Positions 1 through 7,796 of a stretch of DNA of 64,000 bases are shown here, in pieces. Each line of letters begins with the position of its first letter. The first letter of the stretch is position 1. A program made the position numbers and the translations under genes. Origin of the DNA: Oceanitalea sp047302425 (GTDB taxonomy: Bacteria; Actinomycetota; Actinomycetes; Actinomycetales; Actinomycetaceae); contig NZ_CP154855.1 of the NCBI RefSeq assembly GCF_047302425.1, positions 2,852,001 through 2,916,000 on the forward strand, in the 5' to 3' direction. Below the pieces are notes generated by a model that searched no databases, was not told where the DNA came from, and worked only from the letters and a program-made list of their open reading frames with translations.

Positions 1-249
1 GGGGTGACGGTCCGCAACCGGCCGGTTCTACTGGGAGCCGGGGCTCCGTTCTTCCGGCGGCTCACCGGTGATGGCCGGGTCGATGCCTGTGCCCGGAAGT
101 GTAGCCGCTCGCAGCGGCCCTGCGGTGAGGCGGGTGGCACATGGGGAGTTCTCCCTATGCGCTGCGCTGTCCCTCGCGGGCGGCGCTCGCCATGATGGTC
201 CCCGGCAGACGTGCACCGGGCACGTCACCGGCGAGAGAGAGGCGCACAC
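1..249. other. Upstream region of the ESX-like operon, no gene seen
   Basis: I see no credible gene here. A small inverted repeat, GGGAG-TT-CTCCC, lies at 144-155 and is directly followed by TATGCG, which may mark a regulated promoter for the downstream operon. A purine-rich stretch at 231-242 serves as ribosome binding site for the GTG at 250. Confidence 0.3.
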
Positions 250-543
250 GTGGTCGACCTGTTCATCGACGGCGACGCCCTGGCAGCCACGAGGACGACT
301 CTGGAGAACATCCGCGAGACCCTGTCCGGCGCGGCAGGGGCGATGTCCGCCGTCCCCGGCGACGTCACCGGGCACGACGCCCTGCGGCAGCAGCTGAGCA
401 CCTTCGGTGAGGAGTGGAACCACGGCATCGGCGAGCTCGCCGAGGTGTCCGGCAACGGCGCCGAGGGGCTCGCCGCGATCGCGCAGGGCTTCGCAGAGCT
501 CGACGCCGCCCTCAAGGCCTCCCTCGAGAGCGGTGAGGGCTGA
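250..543 (+). CDS. Small ESX/WXG100-like helical protein
   Basis: A 97-residue, acidic, Ala-rich, all-helical protein of the size of ESX/WXG100 type VII secretion substrates. The hairpin turn carries a Trp (EEWNHG, about residue 57), but a strict W-x-G is not present. I chose GTG 250 over the upstream GTG at 211 because a GAGAGAGG ribosome binding site precedes it at good spacing and it removes an Arg-rich extension. Its stop overlaps the ATG of the next gene (TGATG), so the two are translationally coupled and probably form a heterodimeric partner pair. The family assignment rests on size, helicity and neighbour. The secretion role is inferred. Confidence 0.55.
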   Translation: MVDLFIDGDALAATRTTLENIRETLSGAAGAMSAVPGDVTGHDALRQQLSTFGEEWNHGIGELAEVSGNGAEGLAAIAQGFAELDAALKASLESGEG

Positions 544-1706
544 TGGTCGCCAGGTCCTTCCCCGCGCTCGGCTTCGACCCCACGCCCGGCAGCGTCCTCT
601 CCGCCGAGTCGGTCGCCGAGCAGGTGCGCACGACCGCCGCCCGCATCCGCGAGGCCGCCGACGTGCTCGGCGGCACCGGTCAGCAGAACTGGCAGGGCGA
701 GACCGCCACCGCCTTCCACGAGACCATGTCCGGCGAGCTGACCCCCAAGGTCGTCACCGCGGCCGACAGCTTCGAGGCGGCGGCCGCCGCCCTGGAGACG
801 TGGGCGTCCTCGCTCGTCACCTTCCAGCAGCAGGCCGACGACCTCGAGACCCGCGCGGCGACGGCGATCAGCACCGTGTCGAACGCCGCCGACGACCTCA
901 CGGCCGCCCAGCAGAGCGAGGACCCGGACGTCGACACCGACGGGCCGGCCAACCAGCTCTCCGCCGCCACCGCCGAGCTCGAGCAGATCCGCTCCGAGGC
1001 CTACGGGCTGGCCGAGACCTACGCGGGTGAGGCGGAGTACGTCGCGAGCTGCCTGTCGTGCGCCGCCGACGACGCCCCCGACTCGAGCATGTGGGACAGC
1101 TTCACCGACTGGCTCGGTGACGTCGAGGACTGGTTCCAGGACTACGTCCTGCCGGTGCTCGAGGACATCATCGACATCCTCGCGGTCGTCGTCGCCGTCG
1201 CGGCGATCATCGCGCTCATCGTCTCCGGGCCGGTCGGCTGGCTCGGCATGGCCGGGCTCATCCTCGGTGGTGCCGCCGTCGCCGTCGACTTCCTCCAGTT
1301 CGCCGGTGGGCGCGAGGACGCCACCGAGATGCTCACCGGTGCGCTCGGCCTCCTCGCCGGTGCGGGCCTGGGCAAGATCGTCCAGGGCCTCGGCTCGCTG
1401 GCGGCCAGCTCGGGCGGGATGTCGGGGCTGGTCCCGGCGGTGGCGGGCATCTCCCGCGGGACCGGCGGCGCCGGGGCCACGGCGACGGCGGCGCTCTCCT
1501 TCAACCCGGTGGGCCCGCTGGCGACGTGGGGCTACGTCACGGGCCGCACGTACGAGGAGAGCAAGAACGTCATGGACACGCAGGAGAACCTCAACGACCT
1601 CGGCAACCCCCTGGGCCGGACCGTCGAGCGATTCGGCAACCTCTTCGGCGGGCACGGCTTCGTCACCGACGAGCAGCAGCGCGACATCGCCGATCGGAAC
1701 GACTGA
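543..1706 (+). CDS. WXG100-like protein with central membrane segment
   Basis: 387 residues. The N-terminal ~100 residues form a WXG100-type helical hairpin with a clear W-x-G turn (NWQGETATAF, about residue 44). A second helical region rich in Glu and Ala follows. Residues ~201-255 contain two hydrophobic segments (VVVAVAAIIALIVSGPVGW and the following Gly-rich stretch), and the remaining C-terminus is Gly/Ala-rich. There is no signal peptide. The architecture resembles LXG/WXG proteins with membrane-active C-termini secreted by ESX-like systems, but no known toxin domain is visible and no EccC ATPase is in the window. It shares one base with both the preceding and the following gene. Confidence 0.55.
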   Translation: MVARSFPALGFDPTPGSVLSAESVAEQVRTTAARIREAADVLGGTGQQNWQGETATAFHETMSGELTPKVVTAADSFEAAAAALETWASSLVTFQQQADDLETRAATAISTVSNAADDLTAAQQSEDPDVDTDGPANQLSAATAELEQIRSEAYGLAETYAGEAEYVASCLSCAADDAPDSSMWDSFTDWLGDVEDWFQDYVLPVLEDIIDILAVVVAVAAIIALIVSGPVGWLGMAGLILGGAAVAVDFLQFAGGREDATEMLTGALGLLAGAGLGKIVQGLGSLAASSGGMSGLVPAVAGISRGTGGAGATATAALSFNPVGPLATWGYVTGRTYEESKNVMDTQENLNDLGNPLGRTVERFGNLFGGHGFVTDEQQRDIADRND

Positions 1707-2407
1707 TGACCACCGCGACCGCTGCCCCCAAGCAGTTCTGGGTCCCCACCCCACCGGGCTGGGTGGAGATCGCCGCCTTCGACACCGACGCCCGCGCCGA
1801 GACGCACTGGCGCGACATGATCGAGCCCGCCCGCGAGCACCTCGGTGACGGCCCCACCGACCACCTCTACGTCGGCCTGCGCGAGGCCCGGGCGGCCGTC
1901 GCCGGCACCGGCGTCACCTCGGCGGGCGTCGTCGTCACCGAGGTCGACGACAAGCCCGCCGTGTGGACCTTCTCGACGACGGTCGAGCACGTCCCGAGCG
2001 GGGAGGTCAACCCGGTCGCGCTCGTCGAGCGGGCCGTCGGGACCGCGGGGACCGTCGAGCGCGTCGAGGACATCACTCTCGTCGACGGCCGCACCGCGGT
2101 CCAGGCCTTCCTCACGCTCACCCCGCAGACCCCACTGGGACGGGCGCACCGGTCCGCGGCGCCGCGGCCCGTCACGGGCACCCCACCCGTCGAGCGGCTC
2201 GGCTGCTGCGTCGTCGCCGTCGCCCTCCCCGACCGTCCGCACGACCTCGTCCTCGTCACCGGCAGCTCCCCCGACACCGAGCACCGGCCGCTGCTGGCGC
2301 ACGTCGCCAGCGCCATCGCAGCCGGCGTGCACGTCGGGACCGAGCCGCCGGAGGGGGTCGCCAAGGCCAGCGGCGTGCTGCCGGTCAACGGCCCGGAGGG
2401 CGCGTGA
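1706..2407 (+). CDS. Hypothetical protein of the ESX-like operon
   Basis: 233 residues, soluble, no signal peptide. The start is the ATG overlapping the previous TGA, which gives MTTATAAPKQFWVPTPPGW. I recognise no family with certainty. The alternating hydrophobic pattern and a conserved-looking PPGW start suggest an alpha/beta fold, comparable in size and position to small cytosolic partner proteins encoded beside WXG100 genes (EspG-like chaperones fill this niche in mycobacterial ESX loci, but no similarity can be claimed). Its end overlaps the next gene by 4 bases (GTGA). A chaperone or immunity role is only a guess from context. Confidence 0.4.
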   Translation: MTTATAAPKQFWVPTPPGWVEIAAFDTDARAETHWRDMIEPAREHLGDGPTDHLYVGLREARAAVAGTGVTSAGVVVTEVDDKPAVWTFSTTVEHVPSGEVNPVALVERAVGTAGTVERVEDITLVDGRTAVQAFLTLTPQTPLGRAHRSAAPRPVTGTPPVERLGCCVVAVALPDRPHDLVLVTGSSPDTEHRPLLAHVASAIAAGVHVGTEPPEGVAKASGVLPVNGPEGA

Positions 2408-3066
2408 GGTACCTCCCGGCGACGGTCGAGCCCTACGTCGCCGCCGCGGAGCGCGGGGAGACGACGGGCGCGCGCCGCCCGGCGGTCCACGCCCTCGTGC
2501 GCGAGTACACGGGTTCGCCCCGCCTCCTCACGGGCGTGGGGCTGTGGCTGGGCGTCGTCGTGGCACTCGGTATCGCCGTCGTCGGCTGCGTCGCGGTCCT
2601 CGCCACCCTCGTCGGAGGGGACCCCGTGACCACCGGCGTGCTGGGCGGTCTCGGCATGGTCGTCGCCCTCGCCGGCGGGGGGATGGCGGCCTCGCGGGCG
2701 CTCGACCTCCTCCGCGCGGGTGCCCGGCTCTCCCGCGCCGCGGAGGCGTGGATGTCGAGCGGCCCGTCGCGGATGGCCGGCCTGGGGCACCGGGTGCACG
2801 GTCTGCTCTCCGCCCTGCGCCCCGAGATCTTCCCCCGGGTCATCCTGTGCAGCCTCAGCGGGCTCGCCGCCGTGCTGTCCGCCAGCGCGGTCGGCTACTC
2901 CGTCTGGCAGCTGACCGAGGGGACGCCCGACGTCGCGCTCGGCGCGCTGATGGGCGTCGCGTTCGCCGTGCTCACGGTCGTGTGTGCCGTCCCGGCCGTC
3001 GCCCTGTGGCGTGGGTCCCGCCGCATCCAGCGCGGGCTGGCGCACGATCCGGCCGCCACGGCGTAG
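2404..3066 (+). CDS. Four-helix membrane protein of the ESX-like operon
   Basis: 220 residues starting with GTG in a GTGA overlap. Two pairs of hydrophobic segments are visible: LGVVVALGIAVVGCVAVLAT and the following Gly-rich stretch (about residues 40-95), then two near the C-terminus (about 143-200). The cytosolic loop between the pairs is basic. No recognised domain. Being last in an operon with two ESX-like proteins, it could anchor, export or neutralise them, as membrane immunity proteins do. This is inference from order and topology only. Confidence 0.45.
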   Translation: MRYLPATVEPYVAAAERGETTGARRPAVHALVREYTGSPRLLTGVGLWLGVVVALGIAVVGCVAVLATLVGGDPVTTGVLGGLGMVVALAGGGMAASRALDLLRAGARLSRAAEAWMSSGPSRMAGLGHRVHGLLSALRPEIFPRVILCSLSGLAAVLSASAVGYSVWQLTEGTPDVALGALMGVAFAVLTVVCAVPAVALWRGSRRIQRGLAHDPAATA

Positions 3067-3479
3067 GGCACGGCCGGACAGCGCACCCTCACCGGACGTC
3101 CGCCGGACGGGCCCTGCGGGACGTCACGGCTCGAGCGAGGCCGAGCTGCCTGGCTGACCAGCACGGTCCCGTTGACGGTTCGCCCTGGGGAGTCAGGCGG
3201 CCTCGGGCTGCTCCGTAGGCCGTTTCGTTGCCGTGCTCGCCCAGTGCGCGGTTGCGCCGTGCGGGTGCTGGAGGTGGGGGCATGAGGACGAGCTGGCCGC
3301 GCGCCTCGCCGTGAGGACACTGTCAGCGGCGCACGAGGTGCCCCGATCAGCGACGCCAGGCCGTCGCCGGGCGGGCCGCCTCACTCACATGCTCCTCACA
3401 GGACCGGCACAGGGGTGACGTAGCGGCGGGTGGCTGACTAGGACTCGTCCAGCTCACCACCGCACCCCGGGAGTCTCGC
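3067..3479. other. 413-bp gene-free region
   Basis: No convincing gene; the short open frames here lack ribosome sites and protein-like composition. The first ~60 bases hold short GC palindromes (CGGACGTCCG) that may end transcription of the ESX-like operon. The last ~100 bases hold the 11-bp-phased direct repeats and promoter of the next operon. Confidence 0.5.
3385..3412 (+). promoter_or_regulatory. PhoP-box-like direct repeats upstream of DUF4956 operon
   Basis: TCACAT (3385-3390), TCACAG (3396-3401) and GCACAG (3407-3412) are spaced exactly 11 bp apart, one helical turn, on one strand. Mycobacterial PhoP recognises direct repeats of TCACAG separated by 5 bp. The response regulator encoded 3.6 kb downstream is PhoP-like and has the same repeat before its own gene. 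A possible -10 (TAGGAC, 3439-3444) follows at activator-like distance, and the gene starts at 3480. Confidence 0.55.
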
Positions 3480-4172
3480 GTGCCGAACCTCGTCCTCGTC
3501 CTGGCCGACATCCTCGCCGTCGGCCTGCTCACCTTCGCCCTCTACCTGCCGCGGCACCGACGCCGTGACCTCGCGGTCGCCTACCTGGGCGTCAACGTCG
3601 GCGTCCTCGCCGTCGCCGCGTCCCTCTCCTCCAGCACGGTCGGGGCCGGCCTGGGTCTGGGGCTCTTCGGAGTGCTGTCCATCATCCGGCTGCGCTCCAG
3701 CGAGCTGTCCCAGCGGGAGGTCGCCTACTACTTCTCGGCCCTCGCCCTGGGCCTGCTCGGCGGGCTCACGGTCACCACCCCCGCTGTCAGCATCGCCTTC
3801 ATGGGCCTGGTCGTCCTGGTGATGTATCTCGGTGACCACCCCCGGCTGCTGCCGAACCTGCGTTCGCAGGCCGTCGTGGTCGACCGCGCCATCAGCCGCG
3901 AGGACGAGCTCACCGCCCACCTCACCGAGCTCGTCGGCGGCCGCGTGCACACCGCCAGCGTCCAGCGCCTCGACCTCGTCAACGACACCACTCTCGTGGA
4001 CGTCCGCTACAGCATCCCGCGTACCCGACAGCGCAGCTCGCGCCGCGCCACGAGGACCGTCCCCGCCGTGAGCGTCCCTGCAGCGCCGGGCGCGGCCGGC
4101 ACCCCGGATCCCGCTGCGCGCACCCGCGAGGGCGTCGTGAGCCTCGCCGGTGCCGGTCGGGTACCCCGATGA
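3480..4172 (+). CDS. DUF4956 family membrane protein
   Basis: 230 residues from GTG with a CCCCGGGAG ribosome site. Four hydrophobic segments fill residues 1-120. The family core FGVLSIIRLRS and the following QREVAYYF are clear, marking DUF4956. A soluble C-terminal domain (residues ~125-180) and a disordered Ala/Pro/Arg tail follow. The biochemical role of DUF4956 is unknown. In many bacteria it is encoded beside a VTC-domain protein, as here, where the genes overlap by 4 bases (ATGA). A role as membrane partner of the polyphosphate-polymerase-like protein is inferred from that coupling. Confidence 0.8.
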   Translation: MPNLVLVLADILAVGLLTFALYLPRHRRRDLAVAYLGVNVGVLAVAASLSSSTVGAGLGLGLFGVLSIIRLRSSELSQREVAYYFSALALGLLGGLTVTTPAVSIAFMGLVVLVMYLGDHPRLLPNLRSQAVVVDRAISREDELTAHLTELVGGRVHTASVQRLDLVNDTTLVDVRYSIPRTRQRSSRRATRTVPAVSVPAAPGAAGTPDPAARTREGVVSLAGAGRVPR

Positions 4173-4954
4173 GCACCGCCGACCTGCCCCTGGGCCGGCT
4201 CACCGGAGTTGGGCTGGCGGAGCTCAACGCCCGGGCCGCCCGCCTCACCCGGGTGGACCGGAAGTACCTCCTCAGTCACACGGACGCCGCGGCCGTCATC
4301 GCGGACCTGCCGGCCGCGGTCGGCGCTCTGGAGATCGACGGACGGCGCTGCTTCGGCTACGAGTCGGTCTACTTCGACACGCCCCTGCTCGACAGCTTCG
4401 CGCTCACCGCCCATCGGCGGCGCCGGCGGTTCAAGATCCGCACCCGCACCTACCTCGACACCGGCGAGTCCTGGCTGGAGGTCAAGACCCGCGGCCCGCG
4501 CGGCGCGAGCGTGAAGGTCCGTCGCCCCCGCGAGCGCAGCGCGCCGTCGGCCATCACGACCGAGGAACAGCACTTCCTCACCACCACGCTGGAGCACGCA
4601 GGCATCGACCCAGCACCTGCAGCGGCGCTCCACCCGGTGCTGCTCACCCGCTACCGCCGGTCGACGCTCTACCTGCCCGCCGAAGGCGCCCGAGCCACCC
4701 TGGACACCGACCTGGAGTGGGTCGGCGCACCCGGCCACCACCGCCGCGCCGCCGGCCTCGCCATCGTCGAGACGAAGACGGCCGCCGCTCCGTCGGCCGT
4801 CGACCGCCGCCTCTGGGCGCGAGGCCACCGCCCGGCGCCCGTCTCGAAGTTCGCCACCGGCCTCGCCCTGCTGCACCCCGACCTTCCCGCCAACCGGTGG
4901 CACCGGACGCTCCGTCGTCTCGACGACGCCGCCACCAGTCACCGACCCAACTGA
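4169..4954 (+). CDS. VTC-domain (polyphosphate polymerase-like) protein
   Basis: 261 residues, one VTC domain of the triphosphate-tunnel metalloenzyme fold. The charged tunnel strands are readable: RVDRKYLL near residue 30, ESVYFDTP, RRRRFKIRTRTY, WLEVKTR, SVKVRR, TRYRRSTLY, ATLDTDLEW and the closing acidic strand IVETKT. In yeast Vtc4 this fold makes polyphosphate from ATP. The basic and acidic tunnel residues are all retained here, so catalysis is plausible. There are no transmembrane helices, so membrane attachment would come from the overlapping DUF4956 partner. The actual substrate in bacteria is not established. Confidence 0.8.
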   Translation: MSTADLPLGRLTGVGLAELNARAARLTRVDRKYLLSHTDAAAVIADLPAAVGALEIDGRRCFGYESVYFDTPLLDSFALTAHRRRRRFKIRTRTYLDTGESWLEVKTRGPRGASVKVRRPRERSAPSAITTEEQHFLTTTLEHAGIDPAPAAALHPVLLTRYRRSTLYLPAEGARATLDTDLEWVGAPGHHRRAAGLAIVETKTAAAPSAVDRRLWARGHRPAPVSKFATGLALLHPDLPANRWHRTLRRLDDAATSHRPN

Positions 4955-4968
4955 CCGGAGACACCTCC

Positions 4969-6891
4969 ATGCGCACCATCACCCGATCCCTGGCCTCCCT
5001 GCTGCTGCTAGGCGGTCTCGTCGCCGGCTGCTCAGCCGGTACCGGCTCCGCCTCGGACGCCGCCCCTGAGCAGGTCGTCAGCTCAGAGGACACCGGCGCG
5101 GCCACGGCGGCGGCAAGCACCGTCGGGGCCGCCTCCGTCGAGGAGGCTCTCGGCGCCAACCTCCCGGCCCACGAGACCGAGACCGAGTGGGACACCGCCG
5201 CCGAGGTTGCCATCGACCTCGCCGACGGCGCCACGGAAGTCTCCGGCGAGGGCGCCGTCGTCGACGGGGACACCGTCACCATCACCCAACCCGGCACCTA
5301 CCGCCTCAGCGGCACGGTGTCCGACGGAGAGGTGATCGTGAGCTCGGCACTCGACGGCGTTGTGCGCCTCGTCCTCGACGGCGTCGACATCACGAGCTCG
5401 ACCACCGCGCCGATCGCCATCGAGGACGCCGACGAGGCCGTCATCGTGCTGGCCGAGGACTCGACGAACGCTCTCGCCGACACCGCCCGCACCGTCGCGG
5501 AGGACGCCGACGAGCCCGACGGCGCCCTCTTCTCCCGCACCGACCTCACCATCACCGGCACCGGCTCGCTGACCGTCACCGGCCACGTCAACGACGGCAT
5601 CGCCGCCAACGACGGCCTCGTCATCGACTCCGGGACCCTGACGGTGGATGCCGTCGACGACGGCATCCGCGGCAAGGACTACCTCCTCGTCACCGGCGGC
5701 GACGTCACGGTGACCGCCGGGGGCGACGGACTGAAGTCCGACGAGGAGGAGGACGTCACGGCCGGGTACGTCGCCGTCCTTGGCGGCACGGTCACCGTCG
5801 ACGCCGGCGCGGACGGCCTGGACGCCGCGACCGACGTCATCGTCGGCGGAGGCACCCTCGACATCACCACCGGCGGCGGCGAGGTGCTGGCCGAGGACGC
5901 CTCCGCCAAGGGCCTCAAGGCGAACGTCGCGGTCGTCGTCGGGGGCGGCACCACCGTCGTCGACGCTGCCGACGACGCCGTCCACTCCGACGGCGCGATC
6001 ACCGTCACCGCCGGCGAGCTCAGCCTGGCCAGCGGCGACGACGGCGTCCACGCCGAGGAGTCCCTGGTGGTCACCGGCGGCACCCTCGCCGTCGTCGACT
6101 CCTACGAGGGCCTGGAAGCCGAGTCGATCACCATCGCCGGCGGAGACGTCTCCCTCGTCGCCACCGACGACGGCGTCAACGCCGCCGGCGGAGGTACGAC
6201 GACCACCGACGTGCCGATGGACCCGGCCCAGGAGACGTCCGGGCAGTACGCGCTCACGGTGACCGGCGGGACGCTGGCCATCGACGCCGGTGGCGACGGC
6301 GTGGACTCCAACGGCACCGTCGACATGAGCGGCGGGACGGTCGTCGTCTCCGGCCCCATCGAGAACGGCAACGGCGCGCTCGACGTCCAGGGCACCTTCA
6401 CCATCGACGGCGGCGTCCTGTTCGCCGCCGGCAGCTCCGGCATGGCCATGGCACCGGGGACCGACTCACCCCAGGCCTCCATCCTCGCGACCTTCGACCG
6501 ACAGCCCGTCGGCACCGTCGTCACCGTCGCCACCGCCGACGGCGAGGTCGTGGCCTCGTTCACGGCCACCAAGGAGCTCTCCTCCGTCGTCCTCTCCAGC
6601 AGTGAGATCATCGCCGGGGAGACCTACGAGGTCTACGTCGGGGGCACCGTGGCCAGCACCCCGACCGCCGGCCTGTACGACAACGGCGATCTGACCGGGG
6701 CGAGCGTGGTTGCCTCCGTGACGGGCGGCGAGTATGCCGCAGGCGGCATGTTCGGCGGCGGCGGCATGCCGGGCGGGCCGGGCGGTATGCCGGGCGGGGA
6801 CTTCCGCGAGCCGCCGCAGGCCCCGGCGGGCGGGTTCGGCGCTCCGACCGAGGACACCGACAGCAACGCCGCCGACGCGTCGTCCGTCTGA
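4969..6891 (+). CDS. Secreted beta-helix carbohydrate-binding lipoprotein
   Basis: 640 residues. The start at ATG 4969 gives a lipoprotein signal (LLLLGGLVAGC, lipidated Cys21). After a disordered Ser/Ala/Asp linker comes the DUF4353 carbohydrate-binding-type domain: ~15 repeats of a short strand pattern such as GGDVTVTAGGDGL, the signature of a right-handed beta-helix, very rich in Asp and Gly. The C-terminus is a low-complexity Gly/Met/Pro tail (MFGGGGMPGGPGG). Third gene of the DUF4956/VTC operon, 14 bp after the VTC gene. It is probably displayed on the cell surface. The repeated Asp residues could bind calcium. The ligand is unknown. Confidence 0.75.
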   Translation: MRTITRSLASLLLLGGLVAGCSAGTGSASDAAPEQVVSSEDTGAATAAASTVGAASVEEALGANLPAHETETEWDTAAEVAIDLADGATEVSGEGAVVDGDTVTITQPGTYRLSGTVSDGEVIVSSALDGVVRLVLDGVDITSSTTAPIAIEDADEAVIVLAEDSTNALADTARTVAEDADEPDGALFSRTDLTITGTGSLTVTGHVNDGIAANDGLVIDSGTLTVDAVDDGIRGKDYLLVTGGDVTVTAGGDGLKSDEEEDVTAGYVAVLGGTVTVDAGADGLDAATDVIVGGGTLDITTGGGEVLAEDASAKGLKANVAVVVGGGTTVVDAADDAVHSDGAITVTAGELSLASGDDGVHAEESLVVTGGTLAVVDSYEGLEAESITIAGGDVSLVATDDGVNAAGGGTTTTDVPMDPAQETSGQYALTVTGGTLAIDAGGDGVDSNGTVDMSGGTVVVSGPIENGNGALDVQGTFTIDGGVLFAAGSSGMAMAPGTDSPQASILATFDRQPVGTVVTVATADGEVVASFTATKELSSVVLSSSEIIAGETYEVYVGGTVASTPTAGLYDNGDLTGASVVASVTGGEYAAGGMFGGGGMPGGPGGMPGGDFREPPQAPAGGFGAPTEDTDSNAADASSV

Positions 6892-6902
6892 GCTCATCCC
6901 CC

Positions 6903-6942
6903 ACGCCGCTGCCCGGACCCCACAGGGTCCGGGCAGCGGCGT
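6903..6942 (+). terminator. Terminator of the DUF4956/VTC operon
   Basis: Perfect 18-bp inverted repeat (6903-6920 with 6925-6942) around the loop CACA, starting 11 bases after the lipoprotein stop. There is no T-run, as is usual in high-GC actinobacteria. Confidence 0.85.
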
Positions 6943-6961
6943 ACCCGCGCGCCACGACGAC

Positions 6962-6978
6962 TCACAGGCGCCTCACAG
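6962..6978 (+). promoter_or_regulatory. PhoP-box-like direct repeat upstream of the response regulator
   Basis: TCACAG (6962-6967), N5, TCACAG (6973-6978), exactly 11 bp apart, with a degraded third repeat CCTCAG at 6984-6989. This matches the direct-repeat architecture bound by mycobacterial PhoP and lies 45 bp before the ATG of a PhoP-like gene, so autoregulation is likely. Confidence 0.65.
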
Positions 6979-7022
6979 CACGTCCTCAGGCGCCGCCCAC
7001 GCCTCGGCGGCACGATGGAGCC

Positions 7023-7796
7023 ATGACCACGCCCACCGCGCCCGCGACCGGACCGCGCGACGCCTTCACCCGGGCCGACGGCTCCCCGATCCGTGCCCTC
7101 GTCGTCGACGACGAACCTGCCCTGGGCGAGCTGCTCGCCACTGTTCTGCGCTACGAGGGCTGGCACGTGGACACCGCCGTCACCGGACATGCCGCCGTCC
7201 GGGTGGCCCGCCGGGAGCAGCCCGACGTCGTCGTCCTCGACGTCATGCTGCCCGACCTGTCCGGACTGGAGGTCCTTCGGCGCATCCGCGCCGTCCACCC
7301 CACCGTCCCCGTCCTCTTCCTCACCGCCAAGGACGCCGTGGAGGACCGGGTCGCCGGCCTCACCGCGGGCGGCGACGACTACGTCACCAAACCCTTCAGC
7401 CTCGAGGAGGTCATCGCCCGGCTGCGGGCGCTCCTGCGGCGCGCGGGCGCGACCGCGGCGACCGAGGACCACGTCCTCGTCGTCGGCGACCTGCACATGG
7501 ACGAGGACAGCCATGAGGTCTCGCGAGCCGGGGAACCGGTCACGCTCACGGCCACCGAGTTCGAGCTGCTGCGCTATCTCATGCGCAACCCCCGCCGGGT
7601 GCTGTCGAAGGCTCAGATCCTCGACCGCGTCTGGCAGTACGACTTCGGCGGCCGGGCCAACATCGTCGAGCTGTACGTCTCCTACCTGCGGCGAAAGATC
7701 GACGCCGGACGCCCACCGATGATCCACACCGTCCGGGGCGTGGGCTACCTGCTCAAGCCCGCCGAGGACCCGGCCGGGTCGACGGCCGACCGATGA
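7023..7796 (+). CDS. PhoP-like response regulator (OmpR family)
   Basis: 257 residues. The N-terminal receiver domain has the acidic pair VVDDE, phosphoacceptor Asp73 (VVLDVMLP), the conserved Thr (LFLTAKD) and Lys (GGDDYVTKPF). A C-terminal winged-helix domain has the typical ends VWQYDFGG, YVSYLRRKID and TVRGVGYLL. The wording GGDDYVTKPFSLEEV...RLR and YDFGG is close to Mycobacterium tuberculosis PhoP. It overlaps the kinase gene by 4 bases. It likely controls itself and the DUF4956/VTC/lipoprotein operon through the TCACAG repeats. The physiological signal cannot be read from the sequence. Confidence 0.85.
   Translation: MTTPTAPATGPRDAFTRADGSPIRALVVDDEPALGELLATVLRYEGWHVDTAVTGHAAVRVARREQPDVVVLDVMLPDLSGLEVLRRIRAVHPTVPVLFLTAKDAVEDRVAGLTAGGDDYVTKPFSLEEVIARLRALLRRAGATAATEDHVLVVGDLHMDEDSHEVSRAGEPVTLTATEFELLRYLMRNPRRVLSKAQILDRVWQYDFGGRANIVELYVSYLRRKIDAGRPPMIHTVRGVGYLLKPAEDPAGSTADR

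Noticed and set aside
225..1754. 509-codon minus-strand frame opposite the ESX-like genes
   Set aside because: Shadow frame caused by GC bias. The plus-strand genes have overlapping starts, ribosome sites and family features.
3233..3418. 61-codon frame in the gene-free region
   Set aside because: No ribosome site, no recognisable sequence, and it runs over the direct repeats of the next promoter.
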